Shown: positions 53,540-63,273, counted from the stretch's first letter. The stretch: DNA of 64,000 bases from an uncultured Fibrobacter sp. (GCA_946414075.1 CAMKNA010000004.1:43733-107732); one strand, 5' to 3'. Notes: generated by a model not told the origin, from the sequence alone. Numbers and translations are program-made.

Positions 53540-54797
53540 CTTGGATTCCCTCCAATGGTTTTGAATTGCCCTTGATAAACTCATTGATTACGAAAGCGAT
53601 GTCTTGCGTCGCATGCCCAGTTTCGTGCAGGCCGGTTCGTTTTTTGAAGGCCTCCAGTCGTTCAAAATATGCCTGTGGGTCAAATGATAAGATGTTATGC
53701 TGGAGCTCGTCATTGTTTTTGGCGTATGGGAAGGGCAATTCCTCCATTTCGTAATAAACTCCTCGGTCGGCCTTGTAGTTGTCGAAATCAGTTGCAAAAG
53801 TAAAGCATGGGATTTTGCGGATTGACGCGTCGAATATGCAGCTGGAATAGTCAGAGATGAATGCGTCTGCCGCTAAAATGAGCTCCTGCATGTCGGGGTA
53901 GTGAGTGGCGTCTTTTACGCTTTCTCCGTAATCAAATTGCATTTTGAGCCGGGATAGATCTGGGTGCAAGCGGAACAAGATAACCCATTCTCCGCCAAAT
54001 CTTTCGTGTAGTGATGCAATAAGCCTTTTACTGTCAATGGAGTATATGGGCTTCAATTTGACAGGATCGGTTTTGTTGTCATCTCTAAAGGAAGGGGCAT
54101 AAATGCATATTTTTGCAGATGATGAAATGCCGAATTTAGAATGAATTTTGTTTTTTGCAGCAGTGTTGTCTTGAAACAGAATGTCGTTCTTGGGATAACC
54201 GCTTTTCCAGATTTTTCCAGAATAACCGAAAGCCTTTCGAAAGATGTTGGTCAAATGGAATGAGTTGGAAACAAATAAATTGGCGTTCTTTGTGGTGTGG
54301 ATTATTCGAGGGTTTGTCGTGTTTGTTTTTACCAGTATTTCCCTATCATTGCCGACTTTTTTTATTCCAAGACCTCCATGCCAAGTTTCTACGAATAATT
54401 GTTTTTTTCGCCGAGAGAGGAACTTGTCCAACAGATGGGTGTCGAGCCATACTTTTGCTGTGTCGTATTCGTAAGCCTTTCTTATGGTTGAACGGTCGTT
54501 TACAACGCTTATGTAGTCTGGAATGGGGTAATTGTAATTCTTTGCCTTAATCCAGACGATTTTTATAGACGGATTTAGCCGGTGTAATTCTTCAAGGATG
54601 AACTGGGAGTTGTCTCCGTAGCGCCGTCCCTCAAAAGTGGATGCCACGATTTTATCCTGCAAAGGGAGAACTTTAAAGAAACAGCATGACTTTCCCAACA
54701 GATGTCGGCATAACCTAAAGAACTTGCGAATCTGTAAACGGAGACGCGTTGGCTCACCATTGTGGACAAAGATAGGCAGCTCTTTTATAGATATCAT
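53526..54797 (-). CDS. CDP-glycerol glycerophosphotransferase family protein, copy 2 (TagB/TarL-like)
   Basis: 423 residues. Amphipathic basic N-terminus, then the full family pattern: VASTFEGRRYGDNSQFILEE, QLFVETWHGGLGIKKVGN, NLFVSNSFHLTNIFRKAFGY, ICIYAPSFRDDNKTDPVK, VILFRLHPDLSRL and ADAFISDYSSCIFDASIRKI. TagB, TagF and TarL use CDP-glycerol or CDP-ribitol to build teichoic-acid chains in Gram-positives; Gram-negative members build phosphopolyol capsules. Directly after the TarI-like gene, so CDP-ribitol or CDP-glycerol is the likely donor. Confidence 0.9.
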   Translation of the reverse strand: MISIKELPIFVHNGEPTRLRLQIRKFFRLCRHLLGKSCCFFKVLPLQDKIVASTFEGRRYGDNSQFILEELHRLNPSIKIVWIKAKNYNYPIPDYISVVNDRSTIRKAYEYDTAKVWLDTHLLDKFLSRRKKQLFVETWHGGLGIKKVGNDREILVKTNTTNPRIIHTTKNANLFVSNSFHLTNIFRKAFGYSGKIWKSGYPKNDILFQDNTAAKNKIHSKFGISSSAKICIYAPSFRDDNKTDPVKLKPIYSIDSKRLIASLHERFGGEWVILFRLHPDLSRLKMQFDYGESVKDATHYPDMQELILAADAFISDYSSCIFDASIRKIPCFTFATDFDNYKADRGVYYEMEELPFPYAKNNDELQHNILSFDPQAYFERLEAFKKRTGLHETGHATQDIAFVINEFIKGNSKPLEGIQGDLQ

Positions 54798-54798
54798 A

Positions 54799-55521
54799 TT
54801 ATATCCCGTATATTTGAGCGTCTTCTTTGACTTGGAGAATTGCGCGCATGGTGTAGAAGTCGTCCGGCGTGGTGATCTTTATATTTTCGTAAGGACCGTC
54901 CGTCATGTGTAGTTTGAATCCGTAGTGCTGCATCATGGAGCAGGAGTCGATGAAGTCTTTCCGTCCATCGTTAAGGGCCTTCTCATGTGCGGCAAGGATG
55001 TCGTTTAACCAAAAACATTGGGGGGCTTTTGCGACCCTGGAATGGGCCCTGTCGGGAACCAGCTTTATAGCTCCGTTGTCATCGATTTCTACGATGGTCT
55101 CTTTGACAATTCCGCTGGTAATGGATGAACCGTGTTTTTGGACGCATTCAATGTTTTGGGTCAGTAAGTCGCTGTTGATAAGCGGGCGAACTCCGTCGTG
55201 TATGAGGACGATGCTTTTCTCTTCTTTGGCAATTTCTTTGGCGGCGAGCAGTCCGTTGTAAATGGAAAGCTGGCCTGTTGCCCCTCCAGGGACAATCTTT
55301 GCAATTTTCGTCAAGTGGTACTGATTTGCCAGTTTTTTGAAATAATCAATCCACTCAGCAACGCACACGACCACCACGGCGTCAATCAGGGTGTTCTTCT
55401 CGAAATGCTCGATGGTGTGGACAATGATAGGTCTATCATAAATACGCAGGAATTGCTTCGGCAAATCCTTGCTGTGCATCCTGGAACCGACGCCGCCAGC
55501 GAATATAAGTCCGATGTTCAT
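54799..55521 (-). CDS. IspD/TarI-like cytidylyltransferase
   Basis: 240 residues. LIFAGGVGSRMHSKDLPKQF is the CTP-binding Gly-rich and Lys motif of IspD/TarI; further on are IVHTIEHFEKNTLIDAVVVV, IVLIHDGVRPLINSDL, APQCFWLNDILAAHEKA and ENIKITTPDDFYTMRAIL. IspD makes CDP-methylerythritol in isoprenoid synthesis, TarI makes CDP-ribitol. The neighbour TagB/TarL-like gene, one base after the stop, and the SDR favour the TarI role. Both reactions are possible from sequence alone. Confidence 0.87.
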   Translation of the reverse strand: MNIGLIFAGGVGSRMHSKDLPKQFLRIYDRPIIVHTIEHFEKNTLIDAVVVVCVAEWIDYFKKLANQYHLTKIAKIVPGGATGQLSIYNGLLAAKEIAKEEKSIVLIHDGVRPLINSDLLTQNIECVQKHGSSITSGIVKETIVEIDDNGAIKLVPDRAHSRVAKAPQCFWLNDILAAHEKALNDGRKDFIDSCSMMQHYGFKLHMTDGPYENIKITTPDDFYTMRAILQVKEDAQIYGI

Positions 55522-55548
55522 TCTAAAACCCTGTAAAAGATAAGTTAA

Positions 55549-56769
55549 TTATGGTTGCCCGTCAATCCATTCCAGCCTTCTTTTGTACCATGTTTGAAGG
55601 GAGTCTATGACTTCCTCGTAGGAAGAGAAGGACTGCCGGTATGCCCAATGGTCTGTGCTTTGTAAATCGGGCCAGCGTTTGAATTCGTGCTGAACTGCCG
55701 CGGATATTTTTTTTGAATACCTGTCGATGGTGTCTAGCAGAGTATACGCCTGCGCCAGGTGCTCTTGCCAATAGAGCTTAGACAGGCTGTCGATTTTCTT
55801 GTTTTTTAAAAGCTGAGAATGCCATCCTGACTTTTTTGCGTACCATCCGGATGATTGTCTTTTAACTTCGGTGGTACTGTTGCCATAGGCAAGGTCGAAA
55901 TCCCATACGGGACCGAAGTGGATCGGGTCGTTGCCGCGCCAATAAATGTAGACACTGCGGTTGAAATTTCCGTCGACATTTTTTGATATCTCTTGTGTCC
56001 AATAGTGGGAGAAGTAGCTAGACAGGTCCAACCTTGATTCAATGTCATTAAAAGATTGTTTTTGCAAATAGGTTTCCCAGGAATCAAGATATTGTTTCAG
56101 TTCCTGAATTTTTTCCTGGCCTGGGGATTGTGGATACTTTATATGGAAGAGACTCCCTTTTTCTGTTTTTACAAGGGGAGGATCGCTTCGATTTTCGGTT
56201 TCTTTTTCTATCAGGTATGTGTTTGCGTCTTTGATGATGTTTATTCTATTCTTGGCAATCTTTACGGTTTCTACCAGCAGGAATAAGCCCATATATTTTC
56301 TATTTAAGTACAATTCGACATATCGGCATTGTGGTGCGTAAGTCGCTCCCATCAAGGATGACAGCTTATAAGACATTAAATTTCGTAGGTGGCTTTTGTC
56401 ACCAAAGTTTGCAATCAGTGCCCAGTCCTTGTCCTTGTGCATACCCAGCAGAGACTCTTTATTTTTCAGTTCCAACTTGTAGCTGTGCTTAGGCATTTTA
56501 AAGCTGGCGCTGCCACGGCCTCTAATAGAAACCTCCATAATGTCGCTTTCGGGTTCCTTTTCACCATATATCTGCATAATAGCAGAAATCGCTGTCGAAT
56601 TGTCCCTTATTTGTGATAGATTACGGGTTTCGATAACCATCCTGGGTATTCCAGCATAGGGGTATTCTGTGTCGTCTAGGGGCAAGTAATCGGGATTGTC
56701 CGTTGGTTGGTTCCATACGCATGAACCTAAAAAAGCTAAGACGAATAAGAGCAATAGCGGACGAGTCAT
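55549..56769 (-). CDS. CotH-kinase-family lipoprotein
   Basis: 406 residues. Lipobox LGSC early (about residue 17). The body is one CotH domain: MVIETRNLSQIRDNSTAISA, VSIRGRGSASFKMPKHSYKL, ELKNKESLLGMHKDKDWALI, KSHLRNLMSYKLSSLMGATY, LYLNRKYMGLFLLVETVKIA, YLIEKETENR and IHFGPVWDFDLAYGNS, the last bearing the family's metal-binding Asp. Smaller than the CotH protein at 37.0 kb and without accessory domains. First gene of the reverse-strand polysaccharide operon (28 bp before the cytidylyltransferase). Substrate unknown. Confidence 0.87.
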   Translation of the reverse strand: MTRPLLLLFVLAFLGSCVWNQPTDNPDYLPLDDTEYPYAGIPRMVIETRNLSQIRDNSTAISAIMQIYGEKEPESDIMEVSIRGRGSASFKMPKHSYKLELKNKESLLGMHKDKDWALIANFGDKSHLRNLMSYKLSSLMGATYAPQCRYVELYLNRKYMGLFLLVETVKIAKNRINIIKDANTYLIEKETENRSDPPLVKTEKGSLFHIKYPQSPGQEKIQELKQYLDSWETYLQKQSFNDIESRLDLSSYFSHYWTQEISKNVDGNFNRSVYIYWRGNDPIHFGPVWDFDLAYGNSTTEVKRQSSGWYAKKSGWHSQLLKNKKIDSLSKLYWQEHLAQAYTLLDTIDRYSKKISAAVQHEFKRWPDLQSTDHWAYRQSFSSYEEVIDSLQTWYKRRLEWIDGQP

Positions 56770-56807
56770 TTCTAGCAGGCGTCACCGACAATATGCGACT
56801 GTCCCAA

Positions 56808-56813
56808 ATATAA
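56808..56813 (-). promoter_or_regulatory. putative -10 element of the reverse polysaccharide operon
   Basis: TATATT on the minus strand in cttgttatatttggg, about 40 bp before ATG 56769. Lies in the divergent region shared with the Wzc-type kinase gene; no operator recognised. Confidence 0.35.
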
Positions 56814-56935
56814 CAAGTTGCAAATGTTTCACATACCAAAAGAAGGGCTTTTGGGGCGGGGATTGTTACAGGGATTGGTGTCTTGGTTTTTGTTTTTTGT
56901 TATCTTAAGGGTGCTAGAAACTATTAGGACTCTGT

Positions 56936-59029
56936 ATGGCGAAATTGAAAAAAGAAGAAACGGATCTTTCCGAACTGATTCAAAACTTGCTGAAAAACTG
57001 GACCATTGTGCTGCCCTGTCTGATATTGGCGGGTGCGGTAGGTGTCTTTGTGGCGATGTGGATTCGCCCGGTTTATCAGGTGGATGCCTTGCTTCAGATA
57101 GAGACCAAAAATGCAAAGGGGGCTTCTTTGATGGGGGACATGGCCTCGCTTTTTGCGTCTACGAGTCCTGCAGAGACCGAGATAGAACTCATCAAGAGCC
57201 GCAAGGTGCTTGGTAACACGATAGAATCGAAGCGTTTGCAATACTATGCTATACCGGCTGGAAAGTGGGACAGGCTGTTCCATCGTGAAGGTCGCATGGA
57301 ACTGATGAATTTTGAAGTCCCGTGGGACAACCTGCCTCTAGAAGAGCGGGAAAAGCCGTGGCTTGCGAAGGCCTTGGATTCTGCGAATTATGCCCTATAT
57401 GACCACAATGATCAGCGGATTTTAGTGGGAACTGTGGGACAGACCTACCATTTCCCCTATGCGGGGGACACTGCCGTTTTTGGCGTTTATCGTATGGATG
57501 CCAGAAAGGGACAGCGCTTTCAGGTGGGCAAAAAAAATTACCTGGATGCCGTGGAGGCTTTTCGCGGGGTCTTTGATGTAAAGGAGAAGGGCAAGCGTAC
57601 GGGAATACTGGAATTCTCGTACCAGGATGTCTATCCGGATCGTGCCGTTGAAGTCCTGAATGAGGTGGCAACCTCCTATTTGCGCCAGAATGTGGAAGAG
57701 AGAAACGCCGAAGCTCAGCAGACTCTGGAATTTTTGGAAAAGCAGTTGCCGGACTTAAAGGCTAGGTTGGATTCGTCCCTGATGAACATGAATGCCTACC
57801 AGAATAGGGTGGGCTCCGTGGATGTGGCAGCGGAAACTCAGATTGTGCTCCAGAAGAGAATGAAACTGGAACAGAGCATCCTGGAAATCCAGCAGAAAAA
57901 GCAGGAGGCCATCCGCTTGTTCCATGCGGAACACCCCACGGTCAAGACGCTGGAAGATCAGGAGCGGACCTTGCGCCGTGAGCTGGCCACTACGACGAAG
58001 GATGTGAAGGATTTGCCCGAGACCCAGCAAGAAGTTCTCAAGCTTACTAGCGAAGTGGAGCTGAATAAGGTACTCTACACTAATATGCTGAATAGCGTGC
58101 AGCAGTTGCGTCTGGTGTCCGCCGGCGAGGTGGGGTCGGTCCGCATAGTTGATTTTGCAGAGCAGACTACAAGGCCCGTGAAACCCAAGAAGAAGGTGAT
58201 TCTAGCGATATTCCTTTTCCTGGGCCTTTTGTTGGGAATGGCTATCATCTCCTTGAAGGATAAAATTAGCGGTGGCGTGAAGAGCGCAAGTTTTATCGAG
58301 AAGGAAACGGGATTCACCGTCTATGCCAAGGTGCCAAAGGGCAATCCCAAGGGCACCAAGGGAACTAGGCCGCTTGCCGTGGTGGAACCCGACGATGTGG
58401 CTGTTGAATCTCTGCGCGCCTTGCGCTCTTCCCTGGAATTTTCCATGATGGATTCGGACCAGCCTGTTATTGGTGTGAGTGGCCTTATCCCGGGTGTGGG
58501 CAAAAGCTTTATCTCGGTGAACCTGGCTGCATTGTACGCTGGTCTTGGCAAGAAGGTTTTGCTGATAGATGCGGACCTGCGTAAGGGTCGCTTGCATAAG
58601 GAGTTTGGTATCAAGCGTGGAAATGGTTTGTCCCAGGTCCTATTGAGAGCCGTTAAACCGGAAGAAGTGATTGCCTCCACCGAAGTGGAAAACTTGTTCG
58701 TGCTTCCTTGCGGAAATGTCCCTGCAAACCCGGCGGAATTGCTGGGCTCCAAGCACTTTACTGAGCTGATTGAACTGTTCAAGCAGCAGTATGACTTGAT
58801 TATCATCGATACGCCTCCTATCATGCTGGTAACAGATGCGGCTCTCGCTTGTCGTGTGGCCTCCCAGATAGTGATGGTTATCGAGTATAACAAGCACGCT
58901 ATCGAAGCTATCCAGGATGGCATGAGCCAGATTCTCAAGGGTAACCCCAACGCCCATGCTTCTATTGTTATCAACAAGTATGAACATGGCAGCCAGGATG
59001 GCTACGGCTACAAGTACGGCAAGTACTAA
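56936..59029 (+). CDS. Wzc-type polysaccharide co-polymerase and tyrosine autokinase
   Basis: 697 residues. Wzz domain: membrane helix IVLPCLILAGAVGVFVAMWI, periplasmic part with IETKNAKGASLMGDMASLF, coiled coil (about 240-380), second helix VILAIFLFLGLLLGMAIISL. Cytoplasmic kinase: Walker A GLIPGVGKS (516-524), Walker A' KVLLIDADLRKGRLHKEFG, Walker B LIIIDTPPIMLVTD, and the Tyr cluster YGYKYGKY at the very end. BY-kinases cycle phosphate on this cluster to set chain length and export with Wzx/Wzy. Both halves are in one protein, as in Proteobacteria. Divergent from the polysaccharide operon. Confidence 0.94.
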   Translation: MAKLKKEETDLSELIQNLLKNWTIVLPCLILAGAVGVFVAMWIRPVYQVDALLQIETKNAKGASLMGDMASLFASTSPAETEIELIKSRKVLGNTIESKRLQYYAIPAGKWDRLFHREGRMELMNFEVPWDNLPLEEREKPWLAKALDSANYALYDHNDQRILVGTVGQTYHFPYAGDTAVFGVYRMDARKGQRFQVGKKNYLDAVEAFRGVFDVKEKGKRTGILEFSYQDVYPDRAVEVLNEVATSYLRQNVEERNAEAQQTLEFLEKQLPDLKARLDSSLMNMNAYQNRVGSVDVAAETQIVLQKRMKLEQSILEIQQKKQEAIRLFHAEHPTVKTLEDQERTLRRELATTTKDVKDLPETQQEVLKLTSEVELNKVLYTNMLNSVQQLRLVSAGEVGSVRIVDFAEQTTRPVKPKKKVILAIFLFLGLLLGMAIISLKDKISGGVKSASFIEKETGFTVYAKVPKGNPKGTKGTRPLAVVEPDDVAVESLRALRSSLEFSMMDSDQPVIGVSGLIPGVGKSFISVNLAALYAGLGKKVLLIDADLRKGRLHKEFGIKRGNGLSQVLLRAVKPEEVIASTEVENLFVLPCGNVPANPAELLGSKHFTELIELFKQQYDLIIIDTPPIMLVTDAALACRVASQIVMVIEYNKHAIEAIQDGMSQILKGNPNAHASIVINKYEHGSQDGYGYKYGKY

Positions 59030-59036
59030 GTCGCAC

Positions 59037-59858
59037 ATGCCGGGTCTTTTGTACCTGGCGCTATCATTGCTTGTAATGTCCGTTCCGGCACTTGCAACGG
59101 AGCCGTTGAAACCGGTGTTGCCGCCCCAGAGTGCTGTCGCTGTCGGTGGCCTCGCTGAACTCCGTGATGATGTCTACAGTGCAGACCTGAAATGGTCCGT
59201 AGAGGTGGCGCCCTGTAACTGCTTGAGTTTTTATACCGATATGTCTTACCGGTTTGTAAGTTATGAATGGCAGACAAGGCATAACGGGCGGGTTCATAGC
59301 AGAATGGACCTGCGTGTGAATGGCTTGAATGAATCTTTCGTGGGCATGAAGTTCTTTCCGCTGGATTATTTCGGCCTGAATGTAAGCTGGCGTTTCCAAC
59401 CTGGCGATGGCAGCCGGGTGGAACGCTTTGAGCGTCTGGGGATTGAGCCTATGGGCGTGTACCGCTTTAGTCCGAATATGGTCTTGGGACTTTCGGGACA
59501 GTATTATTCCTTTATCGAAGACAGAAATTACCAGCCTGGCGACGAGCTGGGGGTAAAGACTTCGTTTGTCTGGAATGCCTTCTGGGATAAGCGCGCTCGG
59601 ACAGGTTGGCAGGTAGGTTATGTGTTTCTTTATCGCTGGCGTATCCAGGAATCGGAAAACCATAACCTGGCGAAGGAGTACCAGAAGATGGATGACCTTT
59701 ATCGCGGATTCCGGATGCGGGGTGATATTGCCCGGTATTTTGGCTGGTTCCCGTTCCCCTTCGGCATAGGCATGGCCTACGAAATGAATCGCGGTTACCT
59801 GTTTGGCTTTGAGACTGGGCATAAGGTGGAACTATATTTAAGAGCGGAGTTTCCGTAA
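59037..59858 (+). CDS. putative outer-membrane beta-barrel protein
   Basis: 273 residues from ATG 59037, 7 bp after the kinase stop; an open frame to 58956 lies inside the kinase gene and precedes the signal peptide, so it is not used. Signal peptide LYLALSLLVMSVPALATE. The mature part is a series of amphipathic strands rich in aromatic residues (SFYTDMSYRFVSYEWQ, MVLGLSGQYYSFIED, GWQVGYVFLYRWRIQ) and ends VELYLRAEFP. No family recognised. Next to wzc, it might serve polysaccharide export, but it is not a Wza homologue. Confidence 0.65.
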   Translation: MPGLLYLALSLLVMSVPALATEPLKPVLPPQSAVAVGGLAELRDDVYSADLKWSVEVAPCNCLSFYTDMSYRFVSYEWQTRHNGRVHSRMDLRVNGLNESFVGMKFFPLDYFGLNVSWRFQPGDGSRVERFERLGIEPMGVYRFSPNMVLGLSGQYYSFIEDRNYQPGDELGVKTSFVWNAFWDKRARTGWQVGYVFLYRWRIQESENHNLAKEYQKMDDLYRGFRMRGDIARYFGWFPFPFGIGMAYEMNRGYLFGFETGHKVELYLRAEFP

Positions 59859-59876
59859 ACCATAGGACGGTAAAGA

Positions 59877-62198
59877 GTGCGGCAAGTTTCTTTTCTCTTT
59901 CTCATTGGGAGCCTTCTTCTCCTGCTTGCCCCTGCCTTTGCCTACTTGCCTGGCGAATCCGGCTTTGTCTCCCTGGAAGGGGATCATGGGCTGTTCGGCA
60001 ATCCGGCTGGGCTTAGCGCTCTTGATTCCCGTGGTGCATTGTTGGACTACCAGTACGACGACGAGATATCCAGGTTCCGTGTTGGCGGGAATCTCGACCA
60101 CCTGGGGGCAAGCTTTGAGTATCGCTATGCGGACCAGGGCCTGGACGAATCCCGCTGGCACATGACCTATTCCACCGACCTGCTTCGGCGCTACTTTTTT
60201 TGGGGCAGCCGCCTGACGGCTTTTCGTAGCGCCGCTTTCGGGGGTACGGAATGGTCCTACACTCAGGGCGTGATGCTTAGGCCTTTCAGGTTCTTGTCCC
60301 TGGGCTATTCCTGTGAGAACCTGCTTTACGCAGGGCCCGCTTCAGTGGATCGCGTGCACAATGCGGGCGCCACCCTTCGGTTCGGGCGGAGCCTGAGCGT
60401 CAGTTACGATGTTGAAGACTGGAAGGAACACCGCCTGCTTTTCGAGCTGGAGCTGTACGGCACCCGTTATGGTTTCAAGATGCCTGTCTATGGTGACGAT
60501 GACGAATACACTCTCACCATGTCCATGTCTTTCGGTGGGTACAACAACCTGGCCGTGAAATTCTACGACGACTATCTGCCCAAGGGGGTAACCTGGGGCT
60601 ACCATGCTTCCCGCAATCCCAATGCTTCCCTGTTTGCCCAGATTATCCGCGTGCCTTTGGACATGGAAGTCTCCGAAGTGGAAGGACCTTTCTCCTTTAT
60701 ACGGCCACAGTCCATTGGGATTATGAAGGTGCGGACCCTGTTCGAGCACCTGCTTCGGGACCCTTCGGCGAGTATCGTGATGTTGGACTTCTCGGGCTAC
60801 AAGGGCAATGTGGGAATCTCCAACGAGATTAACCGGGGCGTCATGAAGCTGAAGGCCCGTGGGGCGAAGGTCATAGCCTACATGGACGATGTGCGGCTGG
60901 CTGTATTGCTGGCGGCAGCTTCAGTGGACCGGATTGTGGTGGAACCGTCGGCTCACTTTTCGTGGCGTGGTATCGGTGGGAACACCCTGTTCTACAAGGG
61001 CCTGCTGGACAAGCTTGGCGTGAAGGTGGAGTTCTTGCGGCATGGCGCCTACAAGTCGGCTGTGGAACCCTACATTGCTGACTCCATGTCGGTGGAGGCT
61101 CGGGAGAACAGGCTTGAACTTTATAGCGACTTCTGGAAAATGATGAACGCCTATGTGGCGAACCGCATGTCGCTACGTAAGCAGGTTCCTGTAGAGAAGG
61201 CCGCTGCCACGCTGGATTCCTTGGCGAAGGTCCCAGTGGTGAGCGCCAAGGCCGCTCTGCAGGCGGGTGTCATCGATTCTATCCTCTACATAGACCAGGT
61301 ACCGTCTTACGCATTGAGGTCCTTCTTTGGTTTGGAGGCACCGTACGCCAGTTATGTCACCTGGAAACCTACGGATAAACGGATCTTTAACGAGAGCTGG
61401 TCGCACCGTGCCCGCATAGGCCTGTTGAATATCGACGGCACCATCGATGGTTCCATGGAGAAGGAAGTGTCCGGGATTCTAAACCGGCTCGCGGGCGGGG
61501 GAGTGTCGGCCCTGGTGGTGCGCATCTCTTCGCCGGGTGGCTCCGCCATCGCCTCTGACAAGATTTGGGCGGCCCTCAAGAACCTGCGCAAGCAGGGGCT
61601 GCCTATCGTGGCGAGCATCGGGAACATGGGCGCCTCCGGAGCCTACTACATCGCCTGTGGCGCCGACAAGATTGTGAGCGAGCCCTTCGCCTTCGTGGGG
61701 AGCATCGGCATCTACGGTGGCAAGGTGGACGCTTCCGGCCTGCTTTCCAAGCTGGGGTTGAAGGCGGAGACGGTTAAGACCCATGACCATGCCGATGCGG
61801 AAACCTTTACGCGGCCCTGGACCGACGAGGAGAAACAGGCCCTGCAAGACTACATGGACGAATTCTATGACCGCTTCGTGGGAGTGGTGTCTGAGGCTAC
61901 CGGCGTAGACAAGGCTAAGATTGACAGCGAATACGGCGGTGGCCGGGTCTTTGTGGGTTGGAAGGCCATGGAGGCGGGGCTGGTCCACAGGGTGGGTGGC
62001 CTGGATGTGGCTATCGCCGAAGCCAAGGCCCTTGCCGACATCGGGGAATCTACTGATGTGGAACTGGTGCAGTTTACTGCCGGAAACTCGTTCCTGGTGC
62101 CGGTGCCAAGCTCCAAGATGCTCATGGATTTCATGAAAGAGGCGGAACGCACCCAGTTCTTTGCCATTGAGCCTGACCTGTTGAACTTTGAACCGTAA
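59877..62198 (+). CDS. sppA: SppA-type signal peptide peptidase fused to an outer-membrane-like domain
   Basis: 773 residues from GTG 59877. Signal peptide ([20 protein letters not shown]), then about 250 residues of barrel-like strands with [20 protein letters not shown], a start seen in PorV/FadL-type proteins. From about 265 on come two S49 peptidase domains as in the 67-kDa SppA: first [20 protein letters not shown] and [12 protein letters not shown] with general base Lys393; second [40 protein letters not shown] and [14 protein letters not shown] with nucleophile Ser587. The Lys-Ser dyad is complete. The usual N-terminal membrane helix is replaced by the extra domain, so it may work at the outer membrane. 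Confidence 0.87.
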   Translation: MRQVSFLFLIGSLLLLLAPAFAYLPGESGFVSLEGDHGLFGNPAGLSALDSRGALLDYQYDDEISRFRVGGNLDHLGASFEYRYADQGLDESRWHMTYSTDLLRRYFFWGSRLTAFRSAAFGGTEWSYTQGVMLRPFRFLSLGYSCENLLYAGPASVDRVHNAGATLRFGRSLSVSYDVEDWKEHRLLFELELYGTRYGFKMPVYGDDDEYTLTMSMSFGGYNNLAVKFYDDYLPKGVTWGYHASRNPNASLFAQIIRVPLDMEVSEVEGPFSFIRPQSIGIMKVRTLFEHLLRDPSASIVMLDFSGYKGNVGISNEINRGVMKLKARGAKVIAYMDDVRLAVLLAAASVDRIVVEPSAHFSWRGIGGNTLFYKGLLDKLGVKVEFLRHGAYKSAVEPYIADSMSVEARENRLELYSDFWKMMNAYVANRMSLRKQVPVEKAAATLDSLAKVPVVSAKAALQAGVIDSILYIDQVPSYALRSFFGLEAPYASYVTWKPTDKRIFNESWSHRARIGLLNIDGTIDGSMEKEVSGILNRLAGGGVSALVVRISSPGGSAIASDKIWAALKNLRKQGLPIVASIGNMGASGAYYIACGADKIVSEPFAFVGSIGIYGGKVDASGLLSKLGLKAETVKTHDHADAETFTRPWTDEEKQALQDYMDEFYDRFVGVVSEATGVDKAKIDSEYGGGRVFVGWKAMEAGLVHRVGGLDVAIAEAKALADIGESTDVELVQFTAGNSFLVPVPSSKMLMDFMKEAERTQFFAIEPDLLNFEP

Positions 62199-62201
62199 GT
62201 T

Positions 62202-63263
62202 ATGCTCGCAATAGTTGTTACCGTCCTTTGCTGCCTGTTCTTTTCCGCCTTCTGTTCGGTGACGGAGGCGTCGTTTTACAGCGTGCCTCCCAGCACGGTG
62301 GAATCCCTTCAGCGTCGTAAGGCCTTTACCGCCAAATACCTGACCCATGTGAAGGAGAACATCGACCGCTATATCGCTTCGGTTCTGGTGGTGAACACCA
62401 TCGCGAACACCATCGGTGCCTCCCTGGCCACGGCCCTGGCCGTGCGGCGCCTGCCTGAATCGGGGCAGTTTGCACTCCCCATTGCCCTTACCATTCTCAT
62501 CCTGCTCTTTGGCGAAATCACACCCAAGACTCTGGGCGTAAAGCAGGCCAAGGTGATGGCCCCCATCGTGGCGGTGCCGTTCTATTACATCACTAAGCTC
62601 TTAGGCTGGACCGGAATCATCTGGCTCTGTCTCACTCTTACCAAGCGCTGGACTCACGAAGACGAAGAGAAGAAGGAGGTCAGCGTCGAGGATATCAACA
62701 GCCTGGTGAGCCTTGGCCTTCGGGAAGAGGTGATAGACAAGCACCAGGCCGCCGTCATCAAGAACATTCTGGCCCTGAAATCCGTGGTGGCCCGTAAGGT
62801 GATGACGCCCAGGCATGTGGTGTTCAGTCTCCCTGCAGATAAGACCATCGGCGAGACGCTGGATGAGCGTGGCAACTGGCCCTTTTCCCGCGTGCCCCTG
62901 TACGGCAAGAAAAAGGACGAATGGATTGGCATCGTGCTCCGCCGGGATGCCTACAACTGTCTGGCCGAAGGCAAGCGTGATATCAAACTTCGCCAGCTGA
63001 TGCGTCCGCTCCAGCTGATTCCCGACAGCGTGACTTTGGAAAAGCTGCTGCTCCGCTTCTTGAAACAGCGGGGCCACATGGTGGGAGTGGTGGACGAGTT
63101 CGGTGCCATCGCGGGCATTGTGAGCCTGGAGGATGTGCTGGAAGAAATCCTTGGCCGCGAGATTGTGGACGAGTACGACGAGTCCGTGAACCTACAGGAG
63201 ACCGCCCGCCGTAGATCCAAGGCCCTGGCGTTCATGCGCAAAGCTGCTTCCGAACGAAAGTAA
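62202..63263 (+). CDS. CNNM/CorC/HlyC-family membrane protein (DUF21 + CBS pair)
   Basis: 353 residues. DUF21/CNNM membrane domain (1 to about 150): VVTVLCCLFFSAFCSVTEAS, VLVVNTIANTIGASLATALA and LTILILLFGEITPKTLGVKQ, with a three-helix core and the conserved GEITPK. Then a Bateman module of two CBS domains (about 190-335): ALKSVVARKVMTPRHVVFSL and GHMVGVVDEFGAIAGIVSLE, DVLEEILGREIVDEYDE. The C-terminal CorC_HlyC domain of long members is missing. Relatives transport or sense Mg2+ or other cations and are often misnamed haemolysins. Starts 3 bp after sppA. Confidence 0.88.
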   Translation: MLAIVVTVLCCLFFSAFCSVTEASFYSVPPSTVESLQRRKAFTAKYLTHVKENIDRYIASVLVVNTIANTIGASLATALAVRRLPESGQFALPIALTILILLFGEITPKTLGVKQAKVMAPIVAVPFYYITKLLGWTGIIWLCLTLTKRWTHEDEEKKEVSVEDINSLVSLGLREEVIDKHQAAVIKNILALKSVVARKVMTPRHVVFSLPADKTIGETLDERGNWPFSRVPLYGKKKDEWIGIVLRRDAYNCLAEGKRDIKLRQLMRPLQLIPDSVTLEKLLLRFLKQRGHMVGVVDEFGAIAGIVSLEDVLEEILGREIVDEYDESVNLQETARRRSKALAFMRKAASERK

Positions 63264-63273
63264 CGCGGGCGGG

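Noticed and set aside
54799..55521. calling the cytidylyltransferase IspD of isoprenoid synthesis
   Set aside because: Sequence motifs fit both IspD and TarI; the glycan-locus neighbours favour TarI, so no single symbol was given.
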